NCBI RefSeq assembly: GCF_036504375.1
Contig: NZ_DASXVH010000089.1
Coordinates: forward strand, 1 to 36,479
DNA length: 36,479 nucleotides
Direction of reading: 5' to 3'
From: Novimethylophilus sp036504375
GTDB taxonomy: Bacteria; Pseudomonadota; Gammaproteobacteria; Burkholderiales; Methylophilaceae
The notes beneath the pieces are model-generated. The model searched no databases, was not told the DNA's origin, and saw only the letters and a list, made by a program, of their open reading frames with translations. Made by a program: the position numbers and the translations under genes. Below, piece after piece: positions 25,775 through 33,158 of the stretch (its first letter is position 1; every line of letters begins with the position of its first letter).

Positions 25775-26607
25775 CCGAACACCCAGGTTTTCCACGCCAG
25801 CCAAAGCTTGCGCAGAGGAGTGAGGCTGATGCGCCGGCTGAGCACTTTTTCGCAGCCGTCGGCCTGGATTTCGTCCAGCAGGGTGCGGTAAATCGCCGCC
25901 ATCATCAGCCCCGGGCGCTGGGCGCGGCGGTCGATTCTTGGCAATTCGGCAAACGCGCGGTCGTAGAACTGGCGTGCGCGGTCGATCTGGAATTCGAGCA
26001 GCTGGCGCACTGTCTTAGTCTCGTGGCCGTGAATGATGTCGATTTCGGTGACGCCGAACCGCGCCAGTTCGTCCTGCGGCAGATAGATGCGGTCGCGCCG
26101 CGCATCCTCGCCGATGTCGCGGATAATATTGGTCAGCTGGAACGCCATGCCAAGATCGTGCGCGTATTTGAGCGTTTTGCGGTCGCTGTAGCCGAAAATG
26201 GACGCGGACAGCAGGCCGACCACGCTGGCGACGCGGTAGCAGTACAACTGTAATGCCTTGAAATCGGCATAGCGATTCTGGTCGAGATCCATTTCCATGC
26301 CGTCGATGATTTCCTGGAAATGCTCCTCGTTCAATCCATAGCTGCGCACGGCAGGAGCCAGCGCTTGGGTGACCGGATGCTGCGGCTTGCCGGCATAGAG
26401 ATTGGCGATCTCGGCGCGCCACCACGCCAGCTTGGTGCGGGCGATGGCGGCGTCGGCGCATTCGTCGACGACATCGTCCACCTCGCGGCAGAAGGCGTAT
26501 AGGGCAGTGATCGCCTGTCGCCGCGGCTCTGGCAGAAACAGGAAGCTGTAATAGAAACTGGAGCCGCTGGCAGCGGCCTTGTCCTGGCAGTATTGATTGG
26601 CGTTCAT
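25771..26607 (-). CDS. hpnD: Presqualene diphosphate synthase
   Basis: The 278-residue trans-prenyltransferase has the two Asp-rich motifs CREVDDVVDE and RDIGEDARRDRIYLP that bind magnesium and diphosphate. It joins two farnesyl diphosphates into presqualene diphosphate. The ATG at 26607 begins MNANQYCQDKAAASGSSFYYSF, typical of HpnD, and overlaps the hpnC stop by four bases (ATGA). The upstream extension of the frame is a shadow of hpnC. Confidence 0.95.
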   Translation of the reverse strand: MNANQYCQDKAAASGSSFYYSFLFLPEPRRQAITALYAFCREVDDVVDECADAAIARTKLAWWRAEIANLYAGKPQHPVTQALAPAVRSYGLNEEHFQEIIDGMEMDLDQNRYADFKALQLYCYRVASVVGLLSASIFGYSDRKTLKYAHDLGMAFQLTNIIRDIGEDARRDRIYLPQDELARFGVTEIDIIHGHETKTVRQLLEFQIDRARQFYDRAFAELPRIDRRAQRPGLMMAAIYRTLLDEIQADGCEKVLSRRISLTPLRKLWLAWKTWVFG

Positions 26608-27446
26608 TTCGCCCTCACGGCGCGGTACATCATATAAGCCCAGTCCCACGGTCGCAGCACGGGGCGGTGGTTGAACATGTCGCCGTGGCTGCGGTGCAGC
26701 TTGCGCAATATGGTTTCGCCGCCGGCGATGATGCTGCGCATTTCCAGCCCGATGCGGCCCTTGAGCGCCAGTCCCAGCGGGGCGCCGGCCTGCAGCAATC
26801 TGCGCGTGCGTTCGATTTCGAACTGCATCAGCGGCCACCATGCGCCGCCGGGGTCGCCGGCGGCAATCTGCTGCTCGGCAATATGGAACTTGCGCAGGTC
26901 GTCCTGCGGCAGATAAATGCGGTTTTTGCGGTAGTCGATGGCGACGTCCTGCAGGAAATTGATGATCTGCAGCGCCGAACAAATGGCGTCGGAATAAGCC
27001 AGGTTACGCTCGTCCGTTTCCCCGTAGAGATGTAGCAGCAGCCGGCCCACCGGATTGGCGGAGCGGCGGCAGTAATCCATGACTTCGCCCAGATTCTCGT
27101 AGCGCGTTTTCACCACGTCCTGGCTGAAAGCGTCCAGCAGGTCGTGGAACAGCTGCAACGGCAGGCCATATTGCTGGATGATGCCGGCCAGTGCGATAAA
27201 CAGCGGATCATCCGGCGTTTTCCCCGCGCCTATGCGGTCCAGTTGGCGGCGATAGCCGTCCAGCAGGGCCAGGCGCTGCTCCGGCAACAGTTCACCCTCG
27301 TCGGCGAAATCGTCGGCGTTGCGCGCAAAAGCATAAATCAGCCCGATCGGCCGACGCAGCCGCATCGGCAGTAATACGGAGGCTACCGGAAAATTTTCGT
27401 AATGGGCGTTAGCCAGTTTCAGGCTGTCGTCGACGGCTTGATGCAT
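26604..27446 (-). CDS. hpnC: Hydroxysqualene synthase
   Basis: The 280-residue squalene/phytoene synthase homologue has the ARNADDFADEGEL and LQDVAIDYRKNRIYLP motifs. HpnC converts presqualene diphosphate to hydroxysqualene. It heads the hpnC-hpnD-hpnE-SDR run. The start is uncertain: MHQAVDDSLKLANAHYENFP at 27446 fits the family, but no Shine-Dalgarno is visible; upstream ATGs at 27464 and 27482 are alternatives. It is divergent from mtnP, 75 bases away. No shc is in the window. Confidence 0.93.
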   Translation of the reverse strand: MHQAVDDSLKLANAHYENFPVASVLLPMRLRRPIGLIYAFARNADDFADEGELLPEQRLALLDGYRRQLDRIGAGKTPDDPLFIALAGIIQQYGLPLQLFHDLLDAFSQDVVKTRYENLGEVMDYCRRSANPVGRLLLHLYGETDERNLAYSDAICSALQIINFLQDVAIDYRKNRIYLPQDDLRKFHIAEQQIAAGDPGGAWWPLMQFEIERTRRLLQAGAPLGLALKGRIGLEMRSIIAGGETILRKLHRSHGDMFNHRPVLRPWDWAYMMYRAVRAK

Positions 27447-27521
27447 GGGAAGGAAGTATAGCATCCCGACGAGGGGCCCCAATTACGATAAAATGCACGG
27501 AAAACTGACAAAAGGAATCCT

Positions 27522-28271
27522 ATGCTAGGCATCATCGGCGGCACCGGGCTCACACAGCTTGCCAATCTCGAAATCACTACCCGCAAGGTAGTGCGGACTC
27601 CATACGGAGAGCCTTCCGGCGCTCTCACGTTCGGACGCATCAGCAACCATGACGTGGTGTTTCTGGCCCGCCATGGCTACGGCCATACCATTCCGCCGCA
27701 CCTGGTCAACTATCGCGCCAACGTCTGGGCGCTGCACGAGCAAGGCGTTACGGACACCGTTTCCGTGGCGACTGTAGGCGGCATTCATCCGGCATTGCAG
27801 CCGGGCGTCATCGTCGTTCCCGACCAGATCATCGACTGCACCTGGGGGCGCAGAAGCACCTATTACGACGAGGTAAGCGATAAACCGGTCAATCATATCG
27901 ATTTCACCGAACCCTATTCGGGGCCGTTGCGTGCGCTGTGCATGACTGCCATAGCCCAAGCCGGCCACACTTGCGTGGACGGCGGGGTTTATGCCGCCGT
28001 GCAGGGCCCGCGCCTGGAAACCGCCGCCGAAATCGACCGCCTGGAACGCGACGGCGCCACCATGGTGGGCATGACCGGCATGCCGGAGGCCGTGCTGGCG
28101 CGCGAACTGGGCATCAGCTATGCGGCGATAGGCGTGGTTGCCAACCATGCCGCGGGACGCGGCGCCAGCGAGCACGGCATCCGCTATCAGGATATCGACA
28201 CCGTGCTGGCTGAAGCGATGAGCCGCGTACGCTCGATTCTGGAACATCTGGTGACGATACATGGCAGTTAA
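27522..28271 (+). CDS. mtnP: S-methyl-5'-thioinosine (or thioadenosine) phosphorylase
   Basis: The 249-residue purine nucleoside phosphorylase has the GGTGL start, ARHGYGHTIPPH phosphate-binding segment and MVGMTGMPEAVLARELG. The residue that selects the base is N208 (GVVANHAAG), where adenine-specific enzymes have Asp. By analogy this favours the 6-oxopurine substrate methylthioinosine. It salvages methylthio-nucleoside from polyamine synthesis. AAAGGA precedes the ATG. The stop overlaps def by 11 bases. Confidence 0.9.
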   Translation: MLGIIGGTGLTQLANLEITTRKVVRTPYGEPSGALTFGRISNHDVVFLARHGYGHTIPPHLVNYRANVWALHEQGVTDTVSVATVGGIHPALQPGVIVVPDQIIDCTWGRRSTYYDEVSDKPVNHIDFTEPYSGPLRALCMTAIAQAGHTCVDGGVYAAVQGPRLETAAEIDRLERDGATMVGMTGMPEAVLARELGISYAAIGVVANHAAGRGASEHGIRYQDIDTVLAEAMSRVRSILEHLVTIHGS

Positions 28272-28794
28272 AACGGTATTGCGCATGGGCGAGCCGCTGC
28301 TGCTGCAACAGGCGGCAGCGGTGGAAAAATTCGATACGCCCGAGCTGCACGCGCTGATCCAGGACATGCGCGACACCATGACTGCGCTTGACGGTGCCGG
28401 CATCGCCGCGCCGCAGATCGGCGTCGGCCGGCAGGTTGTCATCTTCGGTGTCGGCAAGAACCCGCGCTATCCGGATGCCGAGGAAGTGCCGTACACCGTG
28501 CTGATCAACCCGGCGCTGACCGAGTTTTCCGCGGAAATGGAAGACGGCTGGGAGGGTTGTTTGTCGGTGCCCGGCATGCGCGGCGCGGTGCCGCGCCATG
28601 TGTCGGTGCGCTATACCGGCTTCGACCAGTACGGCAACGCCATCGACCGTACCGTCAGCGGTTTTCATGCCCGCGTGGTGCAGCACGAATGCGATCATTT
28701 ACGGGGCATCCTCTACCCGATGCGCATCCGCGACCTGCGCCAGTTTGGCTTTGCCGACGTGGTGCTGCCGGGCGTCGAAGTCATGGACGATTAA
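28261..28794 (+). CDS. def: Peptide deformylase
   Basis: The 177-residue metalloenzyme has all three motifs: GIAAPQIG (47-54), EGCLS (98-102, ligand C100) and HECDH (142-146). It removes the formyl group from nascent proteins. It overlaps the end of mtnP by 11 bases and lacks the usual fmt partner next to it, so it is probably one of several copies. The C-terminus is short. Confidence 0.95.
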   Translation: MAVKTVLRMGEPLLLQQAAAVEKFDTPELHALIQDMRDTMTALDGAGIAAPQIGVGRQVVIFGVGKNPRYPDAEEVPYTVLINPALTEFSAEMEDGWEGCLSVPGMRGAVPRHVSVRYTGFDQYGNAIDRTVSGFHARVVQHECDHLRGILYPMRIRDLRQFGFADVVLPGVEVMDD

Positions 28795-28844
28795 CGATTT
28801 TACCTGTTTGACTCAAGTAAAATAAACTGTCGCAACGCCGCGCT

Positions 28845-28873
28845 TTGACAGAATGTTGTTAACCTATCAAAAT
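28845..28873 (+). promoter_or_regulatory. Promoter of tRNA-Ser
   Basis: A perfect TTGACA is 17 bases from CAAAAT, ten bases before the first base of the tRNA. The position is right for a tRNA promoter, though the -10 box matches only four of six positions. Confidence 0.65.
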
Positions 28874-28883
28874 GCGCAGCCTC

Positions 28884-28973
28884 GGAGGGTTGGGTGAGTG
28901 GTTTAAACCAGCAGTCTTGAAAACTGCCGATGTCGCGAGGCATCCGTGAGTTCGAATCTCACACCCTCCGCCA
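28884..28973 (+). tRNA. tRNA-Ser(UGA)
   Basis: The 90-base gene has a 7-bp acceptor stem (GGAGGGT with ACCCTCC), a G discriminator and encoded CCA. The anticodon loop CTTGAAA holds TGA, the T loop is TTCGAAT, and the long variable arm is typical of serine tRNAs. The 3' end is the left boundary of an integrated element. Confidence 0.95.
28954..28973 (+). repeat. attL candidate (tRNA-Ser 3' end)
   Basis: GAATCTCACACCCTCCGC within the T arm and acceptor of the tRNA-Ser matches the sequence at 32954 except for one T. Integration here leaves a whole tRNA, as P4-type integrases normally do. Confidence 0.6.
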
Positions 28974-29015
28974 GTAATTGATTTTGAGAAGTTCCACGAC
29001 GTTTCAATAAATCCC

Positions 29016-29054
29016 AAAAAACCCGCATGAATGCTGAATTAATGCGGGTTTTTT
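29016..29054 (+). terminator. Intrinsic terminator after tRNA-Ser
   Basis: A 13-bp stem (AAAAAACCCGCAT at 29016-29028 with ATGCGGGTTTTTT at 29042-29054) can terminate in both directions. It separates tRNA transcription from the integrase. Confidence 0.8.
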
Positions 29055-29111
29055 GTTTCATATCGTCTCATAACCCGTCTTTACTTCCAAGTTTTTTCTG
29101 TATATATTTTT

Positions 29112-29145
29112 GTATAGGACGATTCTATACGAGGAAAATCTATAC
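29112..29145 (+). repeat. GTATAG repeats upstream of the integrase
   Basis: GTATAG at 29112-29117 and its complement CTATAC at 29125-29130 and 29140-29145 lie just before the integrase GTG. Two more copies lie at 32880-32897 near the right end. They could be integrase arm-type sites or operator sites. Confidence 0.4.
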
Positions 29146-29147
29146 AA

Positions 29148-30365
29148 GTGCCTCTTACCGATACGCAGATCAAGGCCTTGCAGCCAAAAGAGAAGCCTTA
29201 TCAAATGACAGATGGCGATGGCCTTGCGCTCCAGGTTGAGTCTTCTGGCCGGAAGCTTTGGCGTTTCCGCTATACCTACAACAGCAAGCCCGCCATGATT
29301 TCCTTGGGGGGATACCCTGAAGTTTCGCTCGCGCAGGCTCGTGAGAAGCGCTTGGAAGCGAAAAAACTGCTTGCCCAAGGCGTGAGCCCATCCGAACACA
29401 GAAAAACGGTCAAACGTGATCGTATGATGGCCGCTGAGAACAATTTTGAGGCAGTGGCAGAACAATGGCTTGAGCAGTGGAGGATAGGCAAGTCAGAGCG
29501 GCATGTGGGGTACACCGAGCGCCGCCTGGCCGCAGATGTTTATCCAAAAATAGGCCACAGGGCCATTTCTGATTTGCAGGCCTTGGAACTCGTTCAGGTA
29601 GTAAAAGCCATCGCTGCACGCGGCGCTGTTGATTTGGCCTTGCGCGTCCACCAAACTATAAACATGGTTTTCCGCTACGCCGCGGCGCATGGTCTTGCGC
29701 CACGCAACCCTGCCGCCGACGTTCGCCCATCGGACATACTACCCAGCCACAAACATAAAAACTATGCACGGGTTGGGGTGGGGGAGCTACCTCAGCTTAT
29801 GAGGGATATAGACAACTCAACTTCGACTCCTCAGACCCGACTTACATTAAAACTCATGTCCCTGACTTTTGTCCGCACCAGCGAGTTGATAGAAGCCAGA
29901 TGGGATGAATTCGACTTTGAGGCAAAGCAATGGCGCATCCCAGCCCCACGGATGAAAATGAAAACTCCTCACATTGTCCCTTTATCCACGCAGACCTTGG
30001 CCGTTTTGGAGGCGTTGCGGCCCATTTCAGGCCATACGGAGTTACTTTTTCCAAGCAGGAACGACGCCAGCAAGTCCATTTCAAATAATACGATTCTCAA
30101 GGCTCTGGAGATCATAGGGTACAAACACAAGATGACTGGGCATGGTTTTAGAGGTGTTGCCTCCACCATCCTGCATGAGCAAGGCTACTCACATGACCAC
30201 ATAGAGCTACAACTGGCCCACAGCCAACGCGATGAGGTCAGCGCAGCGTATAACCATGCCTTGTACATCCCGCAGCGCACAAGGATGATGCAGGAATGGG
30301 CTGATTATCTTGATGCGATCAAATCTGGTGGGAACGTGGTGGGATTCAAGGCCAAGGCGGCCTAG
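29148..30365 (+). CDS. P4-type tyrosine integrase
   Basis: The 405-residue protein has an N-terminal arm-binding DUF4102 domain (about 1-90: LTDTQIKALQPKEKPYQMTD and LGGYPEVSLAQAR), a core-binding domain (about 98-185) and a catalytic domain. The catalytic residues are R243 (RTSEL), H332 and R335 (HGFR), H358 (LAH) and Y368 (AAYNHA). All are present, so it looks active. The start is GTG, about 13 bases after GAGGA. It reads away from the tRNA-Ser target. Confidence 0.94.
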   Translation: MPLTDTQIKALQPKEKPYQMTDGDGLALQVESSGRKLWRFRYTYNSKPAMISLGGYPEVSLAQAREKRLEAKKLLAQGVSPSEHRKTVKRDRMMAAENNFEAVAEQWLEQWRIGKSERHVGYTERRLAADVYPKIGHRAISDLQALELVQVVKAIAARGAVDLALRVHQTINMVFRYAAAHGLAPRNPAADVRPSDILPSHKHKNYARVGVGELPQLMRDIDNSTSTPQTRLTLKLMSLTFVRTSELIEARWDEFDFEAKQWRIPAPRMKMKTPHIVPLSTQTLAVLEALRPISGHTELLFPSRNDASKSISNNTILKALEIIGYKHKMTGHGFRGVASTILHEQGYSHDHIELQLAHSQRDEVSAAYNHALYIPQRTRMMQEWADYLDAIKSGGNVVGFKAKAA

Positions 30366-30586
30366 TTATGAGTGTTTCAGCGTGGTTGCTTTTCGGGTTT
30401 TCCTCGATTTTTCTATCTATCAAACTTGTTGGGGCAAGGCCGTAGGCCGCGTCAGTCCGATTGATGGTTTCCCGGCAGTGGTTCACCGGTGATTGTGGGC
30501 AAGGGGTGGGCAGAGTGTGGTCAGCTAGCTGTCCACATGTCAGGCGCAGCCTGCTGTCCATGCCTTGTCCACATGATGCCGGGTTA
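30366..30586. other. Non-coding gap after the integrase
   Basis: No gene is seen in these 221 bases between the convergent integrase and a hypothetical gene. Two copies of TGTCCACATG (30530-30539 and 30566-30575) are present; TTGTCCACA in the second is one base from the DnaA-box consensus. No clear terminator was found. Confidence 0.5.
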
Positions 30587-31051
30587 TTACCATATGCCAC
30601 GCCGGATTTTTCTGCCGTTATCAAGTTCCACCGCCGCCCATAGGCTGATTTTTGTATCTGTCCGTCCAATTTGAACACCTAGCCAGAACTGCTTGGGAGC
30701 AAATATTGATCTGTTGCCTGATGCTCTTACTGCATTCATGGCGTCCGTGAGTTCGAGATCGGTATTTTTTGAGGCCCAGACGCCGACTGCAAAACTCGTT
30801 TTGTTGAACTTGGCCGCATGATATAGGGATGCTGGAAAAGTTCGCCGAAATCGCCAATTGGCAATCGGATCATGTGGCGGAAAGATCGCTTCCGCATCTT
30901 TCACGCGGTCAATGAGCACCCGAGCAAATAATTCTGCACGCATCAGGCGCTCATTTTTCTCCACCCATTCGCCAGGTAGAGGCTGACCTTCGCCGTCGAG
31001 AAAATACAGCGGATCGAATTCTGGCCCCGACGTATTTTCTATGATTGGCAT
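30587..31051 (-). CDS. Hypothetical protein of the element
   Basis: A 154-residue soluble protein that I do not recognise. It starts MPIIENTSGPEFDPLYFLDGEGQ and is rich in charged residues, with no signal peptide or membrane segment. The ATG overlaps the stop of the 73-residue gene upstream by one base (TAATG), so the two are coupled. It is last in the minus-strand run of the element, where a cargo gene is often found, but function cannot be assigned. Confidence 0.7.
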   Translation of the reverse strand: MPIIENTSGPEFDPLYFLDGEGQPLPGEWVEKNERLMRAELFARVLIDRVKDAEAIFPPHDPIANWRFRRTFPASLYHAAKFNKTSFAVGVWASKNTDLELTDAMNAVRASGNRSIFAPKQFWLGVQIGRTDTKISLWAAVELDNGRKIRRGIW

Positions 31052-31272
31052 TAGAACGGCTTTCCTGTCACGATTGCCAGCATTTCCCGAAAGTCAAAAA
31101 TACCCCGCGCCCAGTCGGCCAGACGTTGACTCGGGGCAGCCTGGATAAGCTGATCCAGTTCTTCGCGTGTGGCGGTGAATGGGTCGTTGAAGTCCAGTTC
31201 CTCAAGCCAAGCGGCGCAGCCCGGATCGGTGGCGGTAGCTTTCAGAGGGTGCATGGTTTCGATGGTTGTCAT
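31051..31272 (-). CDS. Hypothetical small acidic protein of the element
   Basis: A 73-residue protein starting MTTIETMHPLKATATDP, with no recognised domain. The ATG at 31272 was chosen because AAGGA lies eight bases upstream; the frame is open to 31362 but that part lacks a ribosome site. It is acidic in its middle (ELDFNDPFTATREELDQL) and overlaps the start of the 154-residue gene by one base. Confidence 0.65.
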   Translation of the reverse strand: MTTIETMHPLKATATDPGCAAWLEELDFNDPFTATREELDQLIQAAPSQRLADWARGIFDFREMLAIVTGKPF

Positions 31273-31330
31273 TTGGATATCCTTCCTCGGTTGTAATCCG
31301 ACGCACCAGGTGCGCCGGGACTGATTTAGT

Positions 31331-31540
31331 TTAGTTTGCTTGGAGCAACATGAGTGCGGCACTGTGGCGCTCTACCAGAGCCGCATCGCCGTTGCGTTGC
31401 GCTTCAGCCAGCGCATGGCGGTGGTGGCCGATCATTTCACTGTCCGGCATGCCGTTGGAATTGTTTGCCCGTGCTTTGGCAAATCCTTCTTCAAGCTCGA
31501 TCTGCAGCTTGATATTGGTAATGATGTTTTCCTGGATCAT
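31331..31540 (-). CDS. Hypothetical small helical protein of the element
   Basis: A 69-residue protein, MIQENIITNIKLQIELEEG onward, with amphipathic helix-like composition and no cysteines. AGGAG lies nine bases before the ATG at 31540, which I prefer over the ATG at 31582. The function is unknown. Confidence 0.6.
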   Translation of the reverse strand: MIQENIITNIKLQIELEEGFAKARANNSNGMPDSEMIGHHRHALAEAQRNGDAALVERHSAALMLLQAN

Positions 31541-31598
31541 ATTTCTGACTCTCCTGCGTAGTTGAAAAATACGGGGTATCAACTGCCCCCGCCAGCCC

Positions 31599-32117
31599 CT
31601 ACAGCAGCGGCATCACCGCCCGCTGCATCACCACCCCCAGTGGCATCACCACTAAGGGTTTGGTAATCTGGTTAGGGTTACCGCCTGCCCCTGCCAAGGG
31701 GCTTATAAGCCCCTTGCAAGCCCCTTCAGGGTCGTTGGAGGTAATCCATTCCAAAACCTCTGGCTTCCATGTGTCAGGGACGATGCTAAGCTCCTGCAGT
31801 GCTTTCTTTGCTACATTCCCGGTAAAGGCCCCGCGAAGCGAATTGTGTTTCCACCATTCCTTAACCCATACCCAGCCTGTTTCTTCATCGATGACGATTC
31901 CGCCAAGTTCCTCTACCAGCCTGGCCGCATTTGTTGCTTGCTCCTTCGTCCAGCCAATGCCAGCCCCAATTGACCGCCAGTTCACGCGGTACACACCAAT
32001 GATGTTGCTGTCACGGCATGTTAAAAACAAGAGAAGGGCGGTTCTTGTTTCGACTGTATAGTCTGACAAGTCCGGGTCGTCCCAAAATGAGTCATTGATC
32101 ATTCTCTGCCTACCCAT
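31599..32117 (-). CDS. Winged-helix replisome-organizer-like protein
   Basis: The 172-residue protein starts MGRQRMINDSFWDDPDLSDYTVETRTALLLFL, with the RMI..SFW.D opening and LL(F)L segment of phage replisome-organizer N-terminal domains. The rest of the N-terminal half (VYRVNWRSIGAGIGWTKEQATNAARLVEELGGIVI) reads as a winged helix. Such proteins start phage or plasmid replication. It is shorter than the phage proteins I know, and its last 35 residues are low complexity. It overlaps the AlpA-like gene by eight bases. The assignment is by pattern only. Confidence 0.6.
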   Translation of the reverse strand: MGRQRMINDSFWDDPDLSDYTVETRTALLLFLTCRDSNIIGVYRVNWRSIGAGIGWTKEQATNAARLVEELGGIVIDEETGWVWVKEWWKHNSLRGAFTGNVAKKALQELSIVPDTWKPEVLEWITSNDPEGACKGLISPLAGAGGNPNQITKPLVVMPLGVVMQRAVMPLL

Positions 32118-32310
32118 GGATCACCCCTTGGGAAACATGGGTGCGGCTTGAAATCCACCCATTCAATTGTTCTTCAGTCCAACCAATTGCGCGCTTGGAA
32201 AGCCGGATTGGTTCTGGGAAGTCTTCTGCCTCTAAAAGGCGGTAGATAGTTGAGCGGCTAAGACCTGTTTTTTGAACTGCATCAGCAATACGTAGAATTT
32301 TTTGTTGCAT
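32110..32310 (-). CDS. AlpA family regulator
   Basis: The 66-residue protein has the AlpA/excisionase-like helix-turn-helix: ILRIADAVQKTGLSRSTIYRLLEAEDFPEPIRLSKRAIGW. AlpA-family proteins activate integrase genes or assist excision in P4-like elements. The ATG at 32310 follows GGAG by eight bases. The integrase sits about 1.7 kb away at the far end. Confidence 0.88.
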   Translation of the reverse strand: MQQKILRIADAVQKTGLSRSTIYRLLEAEDFPEPIRLSKRAIGWTEEQLNGWISSRTHVSQGVIHG

Positions 32311-32386
32311 GGTTTTTCTCCACCTTGCCGAGGCACCAATGGCACCTGGCATGAAATCATTCCGCGCAATGCGCGGGCCGGATCGG

Positions 32387-32707
32387 TTAGGCGGAGAGGG
32401 TGCGCGGAGGCGGTGAAGAAGGGATGGGTTTTTGTGATTTGGCGTCGATTTCGACTGGGAGCCATCGGGCCGTAAGCCCGAAAGTCTTGAGCCGTTCTTC
32501 AGCCTCGCTGACTTCGTAATCGAGGCTGAACCATTGAGCCCAAAAAAGGGCTACGATGATAAAGATACCAGCAACAAGGACAACGGGAGCATGGAGGAAG
32601 ATAAGGGCGGTGAATAAAACGAAAACTGCAACAATCGGAGCAATAGCCTCCCATCGCGCTTCGCGCAACTCAGGCAGGCTAGTAATTGCAGTGGTTTGAT
32701 TCCCCAT
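32387..32707 (-). CDS. Small membrane protein of the element
   Basis: The 106-residue protein has a hydrophobic hairpin (about 22-58: IAPIVAVFVLFTALIFLH, VVLVAGIFIIVALFW) and a charged tail ending in a proline-rich stretch. It is probably an inner-membrane protein with two short segments. No family is recognised. It is the first gene of the minus-strand run, downstream of the palindrome at 32805-32830. No holin or toxin signature is seen. Confidence 0.65.
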   Translation of the reverse strand: MGNQTTAITSLPELREARWEAIAPIVAVFVLFTALIFLHAPVVLVAGIFIIVALFWAQWFSLDYEVSEAEERLKTFGLTARWLPVEIDAKSQKPIPSSPPPRTLSA

Positions 32708-32743
32708 GTTGCAGATAATGCCAAATGGTTTTATTGGCCGTCA

Positions 32744-32777
32744 AGCAGAATCTCAACATGAGCAGAATCTCAACATG
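32744..32777. repeat. Tandem 17-bp repeat
   Basis: AGCAGAATCTCAACATG is repeated twice without a gap. The second copy runs into a 10-base palindrome, CAACATGTTG (32771-32780). The site is about 40 bases upstream of the membrane protein start, so it could be a regulator-binding site. Confidence 0.7.
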
Positions 32778-32804
32778 TTGTGATTGTCAATGCTTGTTAA
32801 TACA

Positions 32805-32830
32805 ATATATACGCACAAGTGCGTATATAT
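32805..32830. promoter_or_regulatory. Perfect 26-base palindromic operator-like site
   Basis: Two 12-base arms, ATATATACGCAC and GTGCGTATATAT, flank a central AA. The site lies about 100 bases upstream of the minus-strand gene run. It is a good candidate binding site for the element's own regulator. Confidence 0.6.
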
Positions 32831-32879
32831 CTGGATTTTCTGGGGTGACTGGTAGGCCGCGTTTCACATTGCGCCGGAT

Positions 32880-32897
32880 GTATAGAAATCTGTATAG
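32880..32897 (+). repeat. GTATAG repeats near the right end
   Basis: TGTATAGA occurs twice, 12 bases apart, mirroring the three copies at the left end. The paired placement near both ends is what integrase arm sites look like. Confidence 0.4.
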
Positions 32898-32953
32898 ATG
32901 GATTATTTAAATTAGCTGATGTCGCTATTTATAATGGTTGCGAGGCGTTTTAT

Positions 32954-32970
32954 GAATCTCACACCCCCGC
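32954..32970 (+). repeat. attR candidate
   Basis: GAATCTCACACCCCCGC is the tRNA-Ser 3' end minus one T, exactly 4,000 bases after the matching tRNA sequence. It marks the probable right boundary of the element. Confidence 0.6.
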
Positions 32971-33158
32971 TTTAGTTTCCCAAGACCCTTGCAATATATC
33001 CACCGTTGCATTATTTGCCTGCGTTACGTAGCATTCATGCGGGCGTTGATGTAGTTTTAGAAACCTCCATCTTGCCAGTATTGGCGATGTCCACTTAGCT
33101 TTTTTAGCCAGCCGCCGAAAATGGTTCGACGGCAACCGGGGTTTTGAAACGCTCGACT

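Larger units (their letters stand above)
28954..32970. mobile_element. Small integrative element in tRNA-Ser
   Basis: The element runs from the tRNA-Ser 3' end to an imperfect copy of it near 32954-32970. It carries a P4-type integrase next to the tRNA, an AlpA-like regulator and a replisome-organizer-like gene facing the integrase, and small proteins with no recognised function. Its coding sequence is visibly AT-richer than the flanks. No capsid, conjugation or resistance gene is seen, so it is a minimal element, a phage satellite-like one, or a decayed one. Confidence 0.75.
32708..33158. other. Non-coding right end of the element
   Basis: No gene is supported in these 451 bases. They hold two tandem copies of a 17-base unit (32744-32777), a 26-base palindrome (32805-32830), two GTATAG copies (32880-32897), and the attR candidate (32954-32970). 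The part after 32971 is the chromosomal leader of the TPR gene, where I see nothing further. Confidence 0.6.
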
